Below are positions 44,874-54,301 of a stretch of 64,000 nucleotides of DNA, piece by piece; positions within the stretch are counted from its first letter, which is position 1, and the number at the start of each line of letters is the position of its first letter. The translations under genes and the position numbers were made by a program. The stretch comes from an uncultured Tenacibaculum sp. (lineage in GTDB: Bacteria; Bacteroidota; Bacteroidia; Flavobacteriales; Flavobacteriaceae): contig CAKZVD010000012.1 in the NCBI GenBank assembly GCA_937922085.1, positions 1-64,000 of the forward strand, written 5' to 3'. The notes beneath the pieces are model-generated. The model ran no database searches, had not been told where the DNA came from, and saw only the letters and a program-made list of their open reading frames with translations.

Positions 44874-47800
44874 ATGAATTTAAAATTACTTAAATCCATG
44901 ACTAAAACCTCTATTTTAGTCACATTGGTCTTTTGTTTTAATGCCAATGCACAAAAGCTTAAAACACTACCCGACCCAGTAAAAACCAAAAAAGATCAAG
45001 TTTACAAAAATCAAAAAATGTTTGATAGTAAAACGGGATCGACAAACACAAAAACTCCTATTGAGCGTCAAGCAGATAATGCTATTGAAAGAGCTAAATA
45101 TGAGTTCGAAAGATTACAAAATCCTAATACTCATAAAATACCAACAGGTATAAGAAATGCTGAACTTAGCTTTTCTAAAAAAATAAGTATAGGAAATGAT
45201 TCTAAAGAAGCACTTTCAGGAGCTTCTAAAGCTGCTGCAAGAGGTAGATATTATAATTGGAGAAACAGAGGCCCATACAATGTTGGGGGAAGAACTAGAG
45301 CTTTAGCTATAGATCGTAACAATGAAAACGTAATACTAGCAGGGGGTGTATCTGGTGGATTATGGAGATCTCAAAACGGTGGGGAAACTTGGAGAAAAGT
45401 TACTAGACAATTCCAAAACCCAAGTATTACTGCTATCGTACAAGATCCTAGACCTTATAGAGGTTATATCTGGTATTATGCATCTGGTGAACGTAGCGGA
45501 AATTCTGCTGGTACTGGTGGTTCTTTTTACCAAGGAAGCGGTGTTTACAAATCACAAGATCACGGAAGAACTTGGGAATTACTAAGAGCTACTGCTAACG
45601 AAAATATTGGAGCATTTGACTCTAGTTTCGATTTGATTAACTCTATTGCTGTAAACCCTACAAATGGAGATTTATATGTAGGTACTTTCAATGGTCTTTT
45701 CAGATCTCAAGATGGTGGTCGTTCTTTTACAGAAGTATTAGTTGGTGGTTTCGATAACACTATTGAAATTAGTATTACTTCTACTGGTAGAATTTATGCT
45801 ACGATAGATTCAGGAGGAACTCCTAATGCAGGAATTTTAACTTCTACAGATGGAGACAACTGGACAAACATTACTCCAGAAGATCTTAATGTTGCTTATG
45901 GAAGAGTTGCAATAGGAATTGACCCTTCTAATGAAAACACAGTATATTTTCTTTCAGAATTTACAGATCGTTCAGTAAATCCTGCAGTTCAAAGACACTT
46001 ATTACATAGATATAATGCTACTACTAATGAAGGAGAAGAAACTTGGACTAATTTAAGTGCTAACTTACCTTTATCTATTGGTGGACGTGTTGGAAGCTTA
46101 AACTCTCAAGGAGGTTATAACTGGTTAGTAAAAGTTCATCCTACAAACAGTAACATTGTTTTTGTTGCTGGAACAAATGTATATAGATCAACTACAGGAT
46201 TTACTACTCCTGCAGGTCAAGAAAGTTGGATAGCAGGATATTCTCCTTTAAACAATGTTAGTTTGTATACAAACCAACATCCAGATCAACATTCTTTAAT
46301 CTTTTACCCTTCTAATCCTAACAGAGCTTTATCTGGAAATGATGGAGGAGTTTTTATTACTGAAGACATTACTGCTACAAACGATGGTGTAGAACCTGTA
46401 GCTTGGGAATCTTTAAACAATGGGTATATTACTACGCAACCATATCATGTTGCTTTTGATCCAGAAGCTACAGATGACAACTTAGTTGCTGGTTTTCAAG
46501 ATAACGGAACATGGTTTACAGATTCATCTGATTCTAAAGCAATTTGGGAAGAAGATTTTGGTGGTGATGGTGCTTATAGTGCTATTTCTGACAATGGTAG
46601 AACTCGTTATGTTTCTTCTCAAAGAGGAAATGTTTTCCGTTTTAACTTTGATGAAAGTGGAGAGTTTGAATCTTTTACATCAGTAAAACCTGCTGGCCCT
46701 GGAAATAATGATTTTTCTTTCATTAATCCTTTTATTTTAGATCATAACAATGATAACATTATGTACATGCCAGTACAAAATAGAATATGGAGAAATAGAA
46801 ATTTAGATGAAATTCCTTTATTTTCTAATAGTGCTACTAGTGTTAACTGGACAAGTATGGCTAGTTCTCAAACACCTGCTGGATCTAGAATTACTGCTTT
46901 GGATGTTTCTACATTCCCTGTTGCTAATAGATTATACTATGGTACAAACTCTGGAATAGTTTTTAGAATGGATAATGCAAACATAAACGATCAACAAGCA
47001 GTAGATCTTACTACTGGTAAAGGTTTACCTACAGGTTACATTAATGATATTAATGTAGATCCTTCTAATGCCGATAGAGTAATTATTACTTTCTCTAATT
47101 ATGGAATTCAAAGTTTATTCATGACTGAAGATGCTGGAGAAACTTGGGCAAACGTTAGTGGTAATTTAGAAGAAAATGCTGATGGTTCTGGTAATGGTCC
47201 TTCTGTTAGAAGTACTGCTTTTTTAGGTGGTAAAGGAAGAAGAGGATCTAGGTCTCAAAAAGTTTTTGCTGCTACAAGTACTGGTTTATATTACACAAGA
47301 TACTTTAATGGTCAAAACACTGTTTGGAGAAAAGAAAATAGAGTTTTTGGTAATGCTGTAACAGATGAAGTAGTTACAAGAAAAGATGGTCTTATTGCTG
47401 TTGCTTCTCATGGTAATGGAGTATTCAGTGCTCGTTTCCCATTAAGAAACGGACTTCCTTCTGCTACTTTAAGTACTGCTTTTTTATTAGATGACTTGAA
47501 TGTTCCTGAAAACAGTGTTGATACTGAAATCGACATCACTGGTTTATTTGTACAATCTCAAGGTTCTCCTATAACTATTGAAGTAACAAATTCTAATCCA
47601 GATTTAGTTACTGCTACTTTAACAGGAAATACTTTAACATTATCATATACTGCTGATACTATTGGAGCAGCAAGTATTGGTTTAATAGCTACTTCTGGTA
47701 AAGAACAAGTATCTGAAGGGTTTACAGTAAACGTTTCTGAATTTGCTATTTACGAACAAGTGAATCCAGTTATAAGCTCTGTACCTTCTCAAAATTTCTT

Positions 47801-48572
47801 AGATTTTGGAGGAATTGCACAAGCTGCTGATGATTTCACAATACCTGCAGGTAACACTTGGAATATAGATAGAGTAATTGCTTTTGGTGGAGCTAACGGA
47901 ACTCCTGTTTTTGATAATGTAACAGTGGTTGTTTATAATGATAATGATGGTACACCTGGTGAAGAAGTTTACAATAGTGGTGATCTTTTACCTACATCTG
48001 AACCAAACAATGCAAATTTAAACATTACTTTACCTGAACCTTTAACATTAGAAAGCGGAAATTACTGGATGTCTATCTATGTTAATGTTCCTTTTGCTGG
48101 AGGAAACCAATGGTTTTGGAATTCTGAAGCAAACAGTGTAGGACAAGTAACTCAATTTAGAGATGCTGCTAATCTTTTCGGAACTGGAGCTATTGACTGG
48201 ACACCAACTAACGTTGCTTTAGGAAGAGATCCTATTGATCAAACTTTCCAAATTTTCGGAGATATTATTGGTACTGATGTTGAAGACACTACTCAAGAAG
48301 CTTCTTTAGTTACTCTTGATAATGGTTTAAACTCTTTAGCATGGCCTAACCCATCAACTGGTGCTTTTAACTTCAACTTTAGTTCTCTTACTTCAGAGAA
48401 TGAAGTATCAATGTATGTATTTGACATTAGTGGTAAATTAGTTCATCAAAAGTCTAGTCTTAAATCTAAGGCTAACTATACTTGGGATGCTTCTAAAATA
48501 TCTGCAGGTTTTTACTTTGTAAATGTAAAAGGAGCAAACACTTCTAAGCGTTTTAAAATTATCAAAAAATAA
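44874..48572 (+). CDS. Large T9SS-secreted Asp-box (BNR/VPS10-like) repeat protein
   Basis: 1232 residues. Signal peptide ending FNANAQ. Asp-box repeats of sialidase/sortilin-like beta-propellers occur throughout: LWRSQNGGETWRKV, VYKSQDHGRTWELL, LFRSQDGGRSFTEV, ILTSTDGDNWTNI, LFMTEDAGETWANV. A late segment (about 960-1120) reads like a beta-sandwich (VVVYNDNDGTPGEEVYNSGD). The C-terminus is a type A T9SS sorting domain (WPNPSTGAFNFNFSS ... FKIIKK). It is therefore an exported surface or secreted propeller protein; enzymatic activity is not predicted. It is preceded by a promoter and followed by a terminator, so monocistronic. Confidence 0.88.
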   Translation: MNLKLLKSMTKTSILVTLVFCFNANAQKLKTLPDPVKTKKDQVYKNQKMFDSKTGSTNTKTPIERQADNAIERAKYEFERLQNPNTHKIPTGIRNAELSFSKKISIGNDSKEALSGASKAAARGRYYNWRNRGPYNVGGRTRALAIDRNNENVILAGGVSGGLWRSQNGGETWRKVTRQFQNPSITAIVQDPRPYRGYIWYYASGERSGNSAGTGGSFYQGSGVYKSQDHGRTWELLRATANENIGAFDSSFDLINSIAVNPTNGDLYVGTFNGLFRSQDGGRSFTEVLVGGFDNTIEISITSTGRIYATIDSGGTPNAGILTSTDGDNWTNITPEDLNVAYGRVAIGIDPSNENTVYFLSEFTDRSVNPAVQRHLLHRYNATTNEGEETWTNLSANLPLSIGGRVGSLNSQGGYNWLVKVHPTNSNIVFVAGTNVYRSTTGFTTPAGQESWIAGYSPLNNVSLYTNQHPDQHSLIFYPSNPNRALSGNDGGVFITEDITATNDGVEPVAWESLNNGYITTQPYHVAFDPEATDDNLVAGFQDNGTWFTDSSDSKAIWEEDFGGDGAYSAISDNGRTRYVSSQRGNVFRFNFDESGEFESFTSVKPAGPGNNDFSFINPFILDHNNDNIMYMPVQNRIWRNRNLDEIPLFSNSATSVNWTSMASSQTPAGSRITALDVSTFPVANRLYYGTNSGIVFRMDNANINDQQAVDLTTGKGLPTGYINDINVDPSNADRVIITFSNYGIQSLFMTEDAGETWANVSGNLEENADGSGNGPSVRSTAFLGGKGRRGSRSQKVFAATSTGLYYTRYFNGQNTVWRKENRVFGNAVTDEVVTRKDGLIAVASHGNGVFSARFPLRNGLPSATLSTAFLLDDLNVPENSVDTEIDITGLFVQSQGSPITIEVTNSNPDLVTATLTGNTLTLSYTADTIGAASIGLIATSGKEQVSEGFTVNVSEFAIYEQVNPVISSVPSQNFLDFGGIAQAADDFTIPAGNTWNIDRVIAFGGANGTPVFDNVTVVVYNDNDGTPGEEVYNSGDLLPTSEPNNANLNITLPEPLTLESGNYWMSIYVNVPFAGGNQWFWNSEANSVGQVTQFRDAANLFGTGAIDWTPTNVALGRDPIDQTFQIFGDIIGTDVEDTTQEASLVTLDNGLNSLAWPNPSTGAFNFNFSSLTSENEVSMYVFDISGKLVHQKSSLKSKANYTWDASKISAGFYFVNVKGANTSKRFKIIKK

Positions 48573-48595
48573 AACCTTATACATAAATTAATTAT

Positions 48596-48644
48596 CGAGA
48601 TTATTTGTAATATTTTATTATATTCAAATAATCTCGTTTTTTTT
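48596..48644 (+). terminator. Intrinsic terminator with large loop
   Basis: CGAGATTATTTG (48596-48607) pairs with CAAATAATCTCG (48625-48636) around a 17-nt A/T loop, followed by eight T residues. Confidence 0.8.
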
Positions 48645-48660
48645 AACTAAGAATATTTTT

Positions 48661-49104
48661 ATGAAAAATTATTTTTATACTATTTTACTCACTTTACTTT
48701 TCTTTTCATGTAAACCAACAATGACTGCTCAAGAAAAAAACAACCCTACTTCTAAAAAACAAAAAATTGCTAAACCAAAATTTGGTGATCTTGTTAATGA
48801 TAAAATAATTGCTCCTAATATTATTCAATTGCAAGTAAGTATCCTTAAAGAAGTTAAATCTGCTAATATTTGTAGCACAGAATATTCTAGCACATTAGAA
48901 GTCAAAATCATTGAAATACTTGAATCTGGTTCTAGTATTACAAACATGATTACAAAAAACAAAAAATATACTTTTGTTTTAAATAATTTCATTAAACAAA
49001 AAGCAATTGAAAAAATAAAGGCTGGAAAAACAATGACAATTACTGTAAAAGAAGGCTTATGCAAAAATGCAAATCAAAGTCTTTATGAAGTTCTCGGTTT
49101 TTAA
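48661..49104 (+). CDS. Lipoprotein of unknown function
   Basis: 147 residues. Lipobox ending at Cys17 (TLLFFSCKPT). The mature part is Lys-rich at the start and then a beta-rich domain (NIIQLQVSILKEV, TLEVKIIEILESGSSI, KAGKTMTITVKEGLC) with two further Cys residues that might form a disulfide. No family recognised. It is convergent with the DinB-like gene. Confidence 0.6.
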   Translation: MKNYFYTILLTLLFFSCKPTMTAQEKNNPTSKKQKIAKPKFGDLVNDKIIAPNIIQLQVSILKEVKSANICSTEYSSTLEVKIIEILESGSSITNMITKNKKYTFVLNNFIKQKAIEKIKAGKTMTITVKEGLCKNANQSLYEVLGF

Positions 49105-49142
49105 ATATCATCTTTTTTCTTTAAAAACTCTGTTTTATTATA

Positions 49143-49583
49143 TTACTCCATAATCTGTTTTAAATGATACTCTAAATGTTCTACATAATCTATAATTAAA
49201 AAGCGAAGATTATATACTTCATTTGTTTCTAATTTTATTTTATAATTTAGTGTGTCTTTAGTTTGTTGTTTAATTACATAAATAATTTGTCGATTAATTG
49301 AAACCAAAAAACAAAGTATTTCTTCTCTTTTTGAATTTTGATAATCATTAGCCTTTACCAATTCTTTCTGATTGTAATTTTTTATTATATAAGGTTTGTC
49401 TTTAAATTGAATTTCTGTAAATCTTTGAAGATTATTAATTCCTGAATCAATTAAATGCCCTAAAATTTCTTGTTTAGACCATTTTATTAAAGATGATTTA
49501 CACCTTAAATCTGATGATGTATTTTCTATATATTTTGCCCCTGATTTTATTAACTCCTCAAGTTTATTTAGTGTATTTTTCAT
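49143..49583 (-). CDS. DinB-like four-helix protein
   Basis: 146 residues, no signal peptide. The helix pattern and motifs (IKWSKQEILGHLIDSGINNL, VEHLEYHLKQIME) match the DinB_2 superfamily, with histidines near residue 42 and at 136 and 140 that may bind a metal. Such proteins are probably thiol-transferase or hydrolase-like; specific function unknown. It is not similar enough to the DUF1569 protein at 24130 to call them paralogues. Confidence 0.75.
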   Translation of the reverse strand: MKNTLNKLEELIKSGAKYIENTSSDLRCKSSLIKWSKQEILGHLIDSGINNLQRFTEIQFKDKPYIIKNYNQKELVKANDYQNSKREEILCFLVSINRQIIYVIKQQTKDTLNYKIKLETNEVYNLRFLIIDYVEHLEYHLKQIME

Positions 49584-49732
49584 AAAGTCAAATTCCCTTT
49601 AATTATTTTTTATTCTAAAAATAACATTAAAACAAAAATATACAGTTCTCCTCTCTTCCCTCTAAATTGTAGGTTGAATCATTTTACATCTATACTTGAA
49701 AATTTTTCAAATACAGATTACAAGTATTCTTT

Positions 49733-49740
49733 TAACTTTG
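49733..49740 (+). promoter_or_regulatory. Promoter element TAACTTTG, nearly leaderless LysR mRNA
   Basis: TAACTTTG ends 5 nt before ATG 49746, so transcription would begin close to or at the start codon. This excludes the upstream TTG at 49674 as the real start and suggests a leaderless or nearly leaderless message. Confidence 0.5.
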
Positions 49741-49745
49741 TAAAT

Positions 49746-50642
49746 ATGGAAATTAAGTATTTAAAACTTATAAAAACGATTGTAGAAGAAGGCAGTATTG
49801 CAAATTCTACAAATAAATTATTCTTAACCCAGTCTGCTTTAAGCAAACAATTAAAAGAATTAGAAACTCATTTAGGTTTTAAAGTTTTTTTTAGAACAAG
49901 AAATAAATGGGAATTATCTGACGAAGGTGAAGAACTTTACAAAATGGCTTGTATTGTTTTTAAAAATATAGAAAAAGGCTTCAGAAATATAGAAGGAATA
50001 CAAAAAGGTTCTTCAGGTACTATTAAAATAAGCACCGAATGTCATTTTTTTTACCATGGTCTCTCCTCTTTAATCCAAAAAATGGGATTATTATACCCTG
50101 ATATTAATGTTGATTTAGCTGTAGAAGCCACCCATCAACCAATTTCTAAAATTTTATCTCATGATATTGATATAGCTATAGTTACCGAAAAACCTAATAA
50201 CGAATTACTCTCTTACGTAGAAGTAAATAATGATGAACTTTTTGTTGTTATACATAAAGAAAACCCTTTAAACAAAGTTGAATTTATAGAACCTAGTCAC
50301 TTTTATAAGTGCCACTTAATTATTCATTCTTTTCCTTTAGAAACCGTATATGTTTATCAACATTTTTTAAAACCTAATAAGATTAATCCTTTAAAAATAA
50401 CAGCCATTCCTTTAACAGAAATAGCCTTAGAAATGGTAGGTGCTAATTTAGGAATTATGAGTATTCCTAAATGGGCTTTAAAATTATTTAAACTACCCGA
50501 AGAATTAACCTTTAAAAGAATTAGTAAATACGGATTAAAAAGAACTCATTATTTAGTAATGAGAACATCTGACAGGGAGAAGAAATATATGAATGACTTT
50601 ATCCTAAACTTCCAAGAACATATAAAAAGGTCAGCTGAATAA
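49746..50642 (+). CDS. LysR-family transcriptional regulator
   Basis: 298 residues from ATG 49746. The N-terminal winged helix reads MEIKYLKLIKTIVEEGSIAN, then LFLTQSALSKQLKELETHLG, as expected for LysR at residues 1-60; an upstream in-frame TTG at 49674 would add 24 residues not typical of the family. The remainder is the periplasmic-binding-like effector domain (STECHFFYHGLSSL, LSHDIDIAIVTEKPN). It is convergent with the SDR/AKR operon and may control it. The ligand is unknown. Confidence 0.9.
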   Translation: MEIKYLKLIKTIVEEGSIANSTNKLFLTQSALSKQLKELETHLGFKVFFRTRNKWELSDEGEELYKMACIVFKNIEKGFRNIEGIQKGSSGTIKISTECHFFYHGLSSLIQKMGLLYPDINVDLAVEATHQPISKILSHDIDIAIVTEKPNNELLSYVEVNNDELFVVIHKENPLNKVEFIEPSHFYKCHLIIHSFPLETVYVYQHFLKPNKINPLKITAIPLTEIALEMVGANLGIMSIPKWALKLFKLPEELTFKRISKYGLKRTHYLVMRTSDREKKYMNDFILNFQEHIKRSAE

Positions 50643-50670
50643 TATAAATTCAACTAACCTTTTTAGTTTA

Positions 50671-51459
50671 TTAAAAAATTGTTTTTATCAATCCTCCATC
50701 TGCTCTAATACTAGCACCATTTATTACAGCTGCCTTATTGCTGCAAAGAAATGTTATAATATCTCCAATTTCTTCAGGTTTAATAAAACGTTGAATTAAT
50801 GACGAAGATCTATTTTCTTTCATAAATTTTTCTTCTACCTCTTCTTTAGGGGTATCTGGAAAAACATTTTTAACAAATTCCAATACATTTTTAGTTCTAG
50901 TAGGACCTGGTAAAATACTATTTACTGTAACTTCTGTTCCTTTTGTTAACTCAGCCAATGATCTAGATAAGCCTAATTGCATCGTTTTTGTAGCACTATA
51001 ATGTGTCATTTCTGGCGCTGGACTAATAGCTGACTCGCTTGAAACAAAAATGACTCTACCTGCATTTTTAGTAAGCATTTTTTGAAGGTAATAACGAGAT
51101 AATCGAACTCCGCTCATTACATTAGCCTCAAATAAAGATTGCCAACTTTCATCTGTTTCATCAAAAAAACCTATTGCTTCATAAATACCTAGGCAATTTA
51201 CTAAAACATCTACCTTTGGGTATATTTCAATTGCCAAATCACACCCTTTTCTAGTAGAAAGAGTTGCTGTTAAGGGCAATAATTGAGCGCTAGGATTTTC
51301 CTTTTTTATAGAAGCTATTGCTTTATTCACTGAACTCTCTGTACGTCCATTTACAATTACTTTAACGCCTTCTTTAGCTAAAGAACGTGCTATCTCTAAT
51401 CCAATTCCAGCAGAAGACGCAGTTACCAAAGCCATTAAACCATTCATTTTAAAATCCAT
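50671..51459 (-). CDS. Short-chain dehydrogenase/reductase (SDR)
   Basis: 262 residues. The Rossmann motif is TASSAGIGLEIA (Gly-rich), the NAD(P) ring-binding NCLG at about 90, and the catalytic YSATK motif with SSESA. Classical SDR. Substrate unknown. It is the last gene of the operon that begins with the cyclase-like gene, 7 nt after the aldo-keto reductase gene. Confidence 0.9.
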   Translation of the reverse strand: MDFKMNGLMALVTASSAGIGLEIARSLAKEGVKVIVNGRTESSVNKAIASIKKENPSAQLLPLTATLSTRKGCDLAIEIYPKVDVLVNCLGIYEAIGFFDETDESWQSLFEANVMSGVRLSRYYLQKMLTKNAGRVIFVSSESAISPAPEMTHYSATKTMQLGLSRSLAELTKGTEVTVNSILPGPTRTKNVLEFVKNVFPDTPKEEVEEKFMKENRSSSLIQRFIKPEEIGDIITFLCSNKAAVINGASIRADGGLIKTIF

Positions 51460-51466
51460 AACTCAC

Positions 51467-52453
51467 CTATTCTTTAAATGAAACAGTTAATAAATCATTG
51501 ATATTATTTAAATCAGACTGACTTAACTTTAAACTCATTGCGGCCGCATTAGATTCAGCTTGTTTCGTGTTTCTTGCTCCTGCTAAAGCTACTGTAATTC
51601 CTTTTTGATGGATTGTCCAACTTAATACTAATTGCGCTAGTGATACTTGTTTACTTTCCGCTATAGGTGTAATTAAATTTACAAAAGAAGCTACTTTATC
51701 CATATTAAATTGTTGAAAATATCCATTTCGATGATCTTCCTCTTTCAATTTAATTCCATTAAAATATTTTCCTGTTAGCAAACCTCTCTCCATAGGACTA
51801 TAAGCAATAATACCTATATCATTTTTTAACGCAAAAGGAATTACTTCTTTCTCTATCTCTTTATTTAACATACTATACGCAACTTGATTAGAGGCTAATC
51901 CTGTTATATTTTTAGCTTCTTCAAGCTCCTTTATATTAAAATTTGAAACCCCAGCATCTCTAATTTTACCTTGCTGAATCAGAATCTCTAACGCCTCCAT
52001 TGTTTCAGAAATTGGTGTAGAATTATCTGGCCAGTGAATTTGAAATACATCTATATAATCTGTATTCAATCGTTTTAAATTTTCTTCTACCTCTTTAATT
52101 ACATTTTCTTTCGATGCAAATCGATATATTGAAACTGGTTTTCCATTATGTTTTGCTTCAAAAAAATATTCTCCTTTTTTATTATTTGAACCATCCCAAA
52201 CGAGTCCGAATTTTGCTAATAGCTGAATTTCACTACGATCTCTCCTTTTAATTGCTTTTCCTATAACTTCATCGCTTAACCCAAAACCATAAACAGGAGC
52301 AGTATCAATACTCGTTACTCCATTATCTAATGATGCATGAATAGCATCTATTGAATTTTTCTCATCATTACCTCCCCACATGGTTCCTCCTATCGCAAAA
52401 GTTCCTAATGTAATCGGTGATAGTTTTATATTTGTTTTTCCTAATTGTACCAT
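51467..52453 (-). CDS. Aldo-keto reductase
   Basis: 328 residues. The catalytic tetrad region has SIDTAPVYGFGLSD, LLAKFG and FQIHWPD; the NADPH-binding end has VALAGARNTKQAESN. TIM-barrel NADPH-dependent reductase of carbonyl groups. It is 7 nt from the SDR and 23 nt from the unknown upstream, inside the CRP-box operon. Confidence 0.92.
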   Translation of the reverse strand: MVQLGKTNIKLSPITLGTFAIGGTMWGGNDEKNSIDAIHASLDNGVTSIDTAPVYGFGLSDEVIGKAIKRRDRSEIQLLAKFGLVWDGSNNKKGEYFFEAKHNGKPVSIYRFASKENVIKEVEENLKRLNTDYIDVFQIHWPDNSTPISETMEALEILIQQGKIRDAGVSNFNIKELEEAKNITGLASNQVAYSMLNKEIEKEVIPFALKNDIGIIAYSPMERGLLTGKYFNGIKLKEEDHRNGYFQQFNMDKVASFVNLITPIAESKQVSLAQLVLSWTIHQKGITVALAGARNTKQAESNAAAMSLKLSQSDLNNINDLLTVSFKE

Positions 52454-52476
52454 TCTTTCTTTTTTTAATTATTGAA

Positions 52477-52851
52477 TTAATTTAAATAATCCTCTGTATT
52501 TTTATAAAATTCTACAAAAGACACTTTTAATCCTTCTTTTACTAATTTCAAATACATATCAAAATGAATTAAAACATCTGCTGGTGCTTTATTAATAAAA
52601 GGTGTTTTCATTTCAGCGACTAACAAACTAAATGCTACTTTTAATAAAATTCTGTGTAGTTCATTCGTTTTTTTCAATTCTTTTATTCCTAAAATTGCTT
52701 CTTTTTTACCTCCATTAAGAAAATAAAGTTTAGTTGTTTTTTTTAATTCTTCTAACTTATCTCCTTCAAAACTCATTATAGAAACTATCTTTTTACTTTG
52801 ATCTTCTGTCTCCTTTTTAGCTGAAAACAAAGAGGTTTTAAAAGCTAACAT
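52477..52851 (-). CDS. Uncharacterised protein, possibly C-terminal part of a split gene
   Basis: 124 residues from ATG 52851. Helical throughout (EGDKLEELKKTTKLYFLNGG, MYLKLVKEGLKVSFVEFYKN). The frame stays open upstream of the ATG for about 25 codons, encoding KEDLSQKKTKEQEEKENPLI, back to a stop that overlaps the end of the 77-residue ORF. The two could be one protein split by a +1 shift. I recognise no family. Confidence 0.55.
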   Translation of the reverse strand: MLAFKTSLFSAKKETEDQSKKIVSIMSFEGDKLEELKKTTKLYFLNGGKKEAILGIKELKKTNELHRILLKVAFSLLVAEMKTPFINKAPADVLIHFDMYLKLVKEGLKVSFVEFYKNTEDYLN

Positions 52852-52915
52852 AATTGATATAAGAGGGTTTTCTTTTTCTTCTTGCTCTTTTGTCTTTTTT
52901 TGACTTAAATCTTCT

Positions 52916-53149
52916 TTAAGTTTGTTTTATTTTTTCTTCAAAAACAAGTTTTTCAATTGCTATTTTCTCTAAAAGAACTTTACAATTCTCATTATTTTTA
53001 AGAAGATTATTAAGTTTTAATAGCAAACCGTCTCCCTCTAATATCGCTTCTTTTAAATATATTTCAGCTTCACTTTCTAAAGAAGTTAAATCATGATTTT
53101 CTTCTATTAAACTCTTAAGGTTTTCTCTTTTATCTATTTCTGTATTCAT
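52916..53149 (-). CDS. Small uncharacterised protein, possibly N-terminal part of a split gene
   Basis: 77 residues, acidic then basic, entirely helix-forming (EIDKRENLKSLIEENHDLTS, LEKIAIEKLVFEEKIKQT). No signal peptide and no Cys besides one. Its stop TAA at 52916-52918 overlaps the open +1 frame that leads into the 124-residue ORF. It is 38 nt downstream of the cyclase-like gene. No family recognised. Confidence 0.5.
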   Translation of the reverse strand: MNTEIDKRENLKSLIEENHDLTSLESEAEIYLKEAILEGDGLLLKLNNLLKNNENCKVLLEKIAIEKLVFEEKIKQT

Positions 53150-53187
53150 CGTATTAAAATTTAGGATTATGTATAACTACATACAAA

Positions 53188-54135
53188 TTAATAAATAGCA
53201 ATTGGATTTACCATTAATTGAGTAGTTCCTTTAATACGCGTATGTCCATTTACAAATAAAAACTCGTATACTTTTTCTTTAACTAAAGGACGTGTATCTA
53301 CCATTTCAAAATTGTAAAGCCCTCTTTTAGCTAATAAATATTGATTTACAGGACGAAAAGCTTTTGTTTTTCCAGGAACTGCTTCAGAAGATTCAGAATC
53401 ACTACCCCAAGCAACAATATTTTGATCTGCTAACCATTTAGCTGCTTCCATACCAATACCTGGTTCTCCTGAAACAAATTTTTTATTATTTGTTATGTAA
53501 TGATGTATCCAACCTGTATAGAAGAGTACAATATTTCCTTTTTCAATTTTTATTTTTTGTTTTTTTAATTGTTCTTTTATATTAGCTACAGTAAAAACAG
53601 TTCCTGCTGGCACAATTTCTTTTTTAAAGTAATCGGTCATATCTACCAAAACAGCACGGGTAACTATTGGTGGCACTTTTTCTAATCCAAGACGTGTAAC
53701 TCCTGTTGGCTTCACAAAATCTTTTGCTTTATTACCATTGTAATACACATTATTTATACCTACATGACCTACACCATTTATTTGCGTTCCAATTCCTGTC
53801 CAAGTACTTAAATACTCATCTACAAAAGAAAATTTATTAGGTCCAAAAGTACTTCCTCCTGCTTGATAAGGTTGTGCTATTTGTAAATGAAAAATACGAT
53901 GTCCAAATGCAGGAGATGCAGTACTTATTTCAACTCCTAAATTAACTGTTTTTCCTTTTTTTATTAGTTTAGTGGCTTTAAGTACAATTTCTGGACTTAA
54001 AAGATTTGCAGCTCCTATTTCATCATTGGCTCCATATACTGATGGGTACCATTGTTTTTCTTGAGCAACTGCTATTGATGCTATAAAAATTGATAGAAAA
54101 AAGAGTACTACTTTTTTAATGTTTAAAATTTGCAT
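53188..54135 (-). CDS. Secreted cyclase/kynurenine formamidase-like protein
   Basis: 315 residues. Signal peptide (VVLFFLSIFIASIAVAQ). Cyclase superfamily pattern: WYPSVYGANDEIGAANLL, WTGIGTQINGVGHVG (the metal-binding HxGTHxDxPxH motif in its degenerate GTQxxGxGH form), LVDMTDYF, GNIVLFYTGW, and AWGSDSESSEAVPG. Family members hydrolyse cyclic amides, lactones or formyl groups using a metal. First gene of a five-gene operon and 102-137 bp downstream of tandem CRP-type motifs. Confidence 0.82.
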   Translation of the reverse strand: MQILNIKKVVLFFLSIFIASIAVAQEKQWYPSVYGANDEIGAANLLSPEIVLKATKLIKKGKTVNLGVEISTASPAFGHRIFHLQIAQPYQAGGSTFGPNKFSFVDEYLSTWTGIGTQINGVGHVGINNVYYNGNKAKDFVKPTGVTRLGLEKVPPIVTRAVLVDMTDYFKKEIVPAGTVFTVANIKEQLKKQKIKIEKGNIVLFYTGWIHHYITNNKKFVSGEPGIGMEAAKWLADQNIVAWGSDSESSEAVPGKTKAFRPVNQYLLAKRGLYNFEMVDTRPLVKEKVYEFLFVNGHTRIKGTTQLMVNPIAIY

Positions 54136-54236
54136 GATTTATCTATTTTAAATTTTATTGAATATTTTAGATGAAACAATTCTTTCATCTCTATTTTACA
54201 TTCACAAAATTCTGATAAATACAAAGTTTATACGAG

Positions 54237-54272
54237 GATGTAGATCACCGTTTTTATGTGATATAGATCACA
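54237..54272. promoter_or_regulatory. CRP-type operator with a second half-matching copy
   Basis: TGTGATATAGATCACA (54257-54272) is a perfect palindrome of the form TGTGA-N6-TCACA. GATGTAGATCAC (54237-54248) repeats GATATAGATCAC (54260-54271) with one change, offset by 23 bp. The sites lie between the Crp-family gene and the cyclase-like gene, about 100-140 bp before the latter's ATG. They are likely bound by the neighbouring regulator and to control the cyclase operon or autoregulation. Confidence 0.65.
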
Positions 54273-54301
54273 TTTTACTTCTAAAAAAATTGAATGTTTT
54301 T

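Noticed and set aside
49674..49745. Longer LysR start at TTG 49674
   Set aside because: The extra 24 residues are not typical of the family, and a TAnnTTTG element lies between that TTG and ATG 49746.
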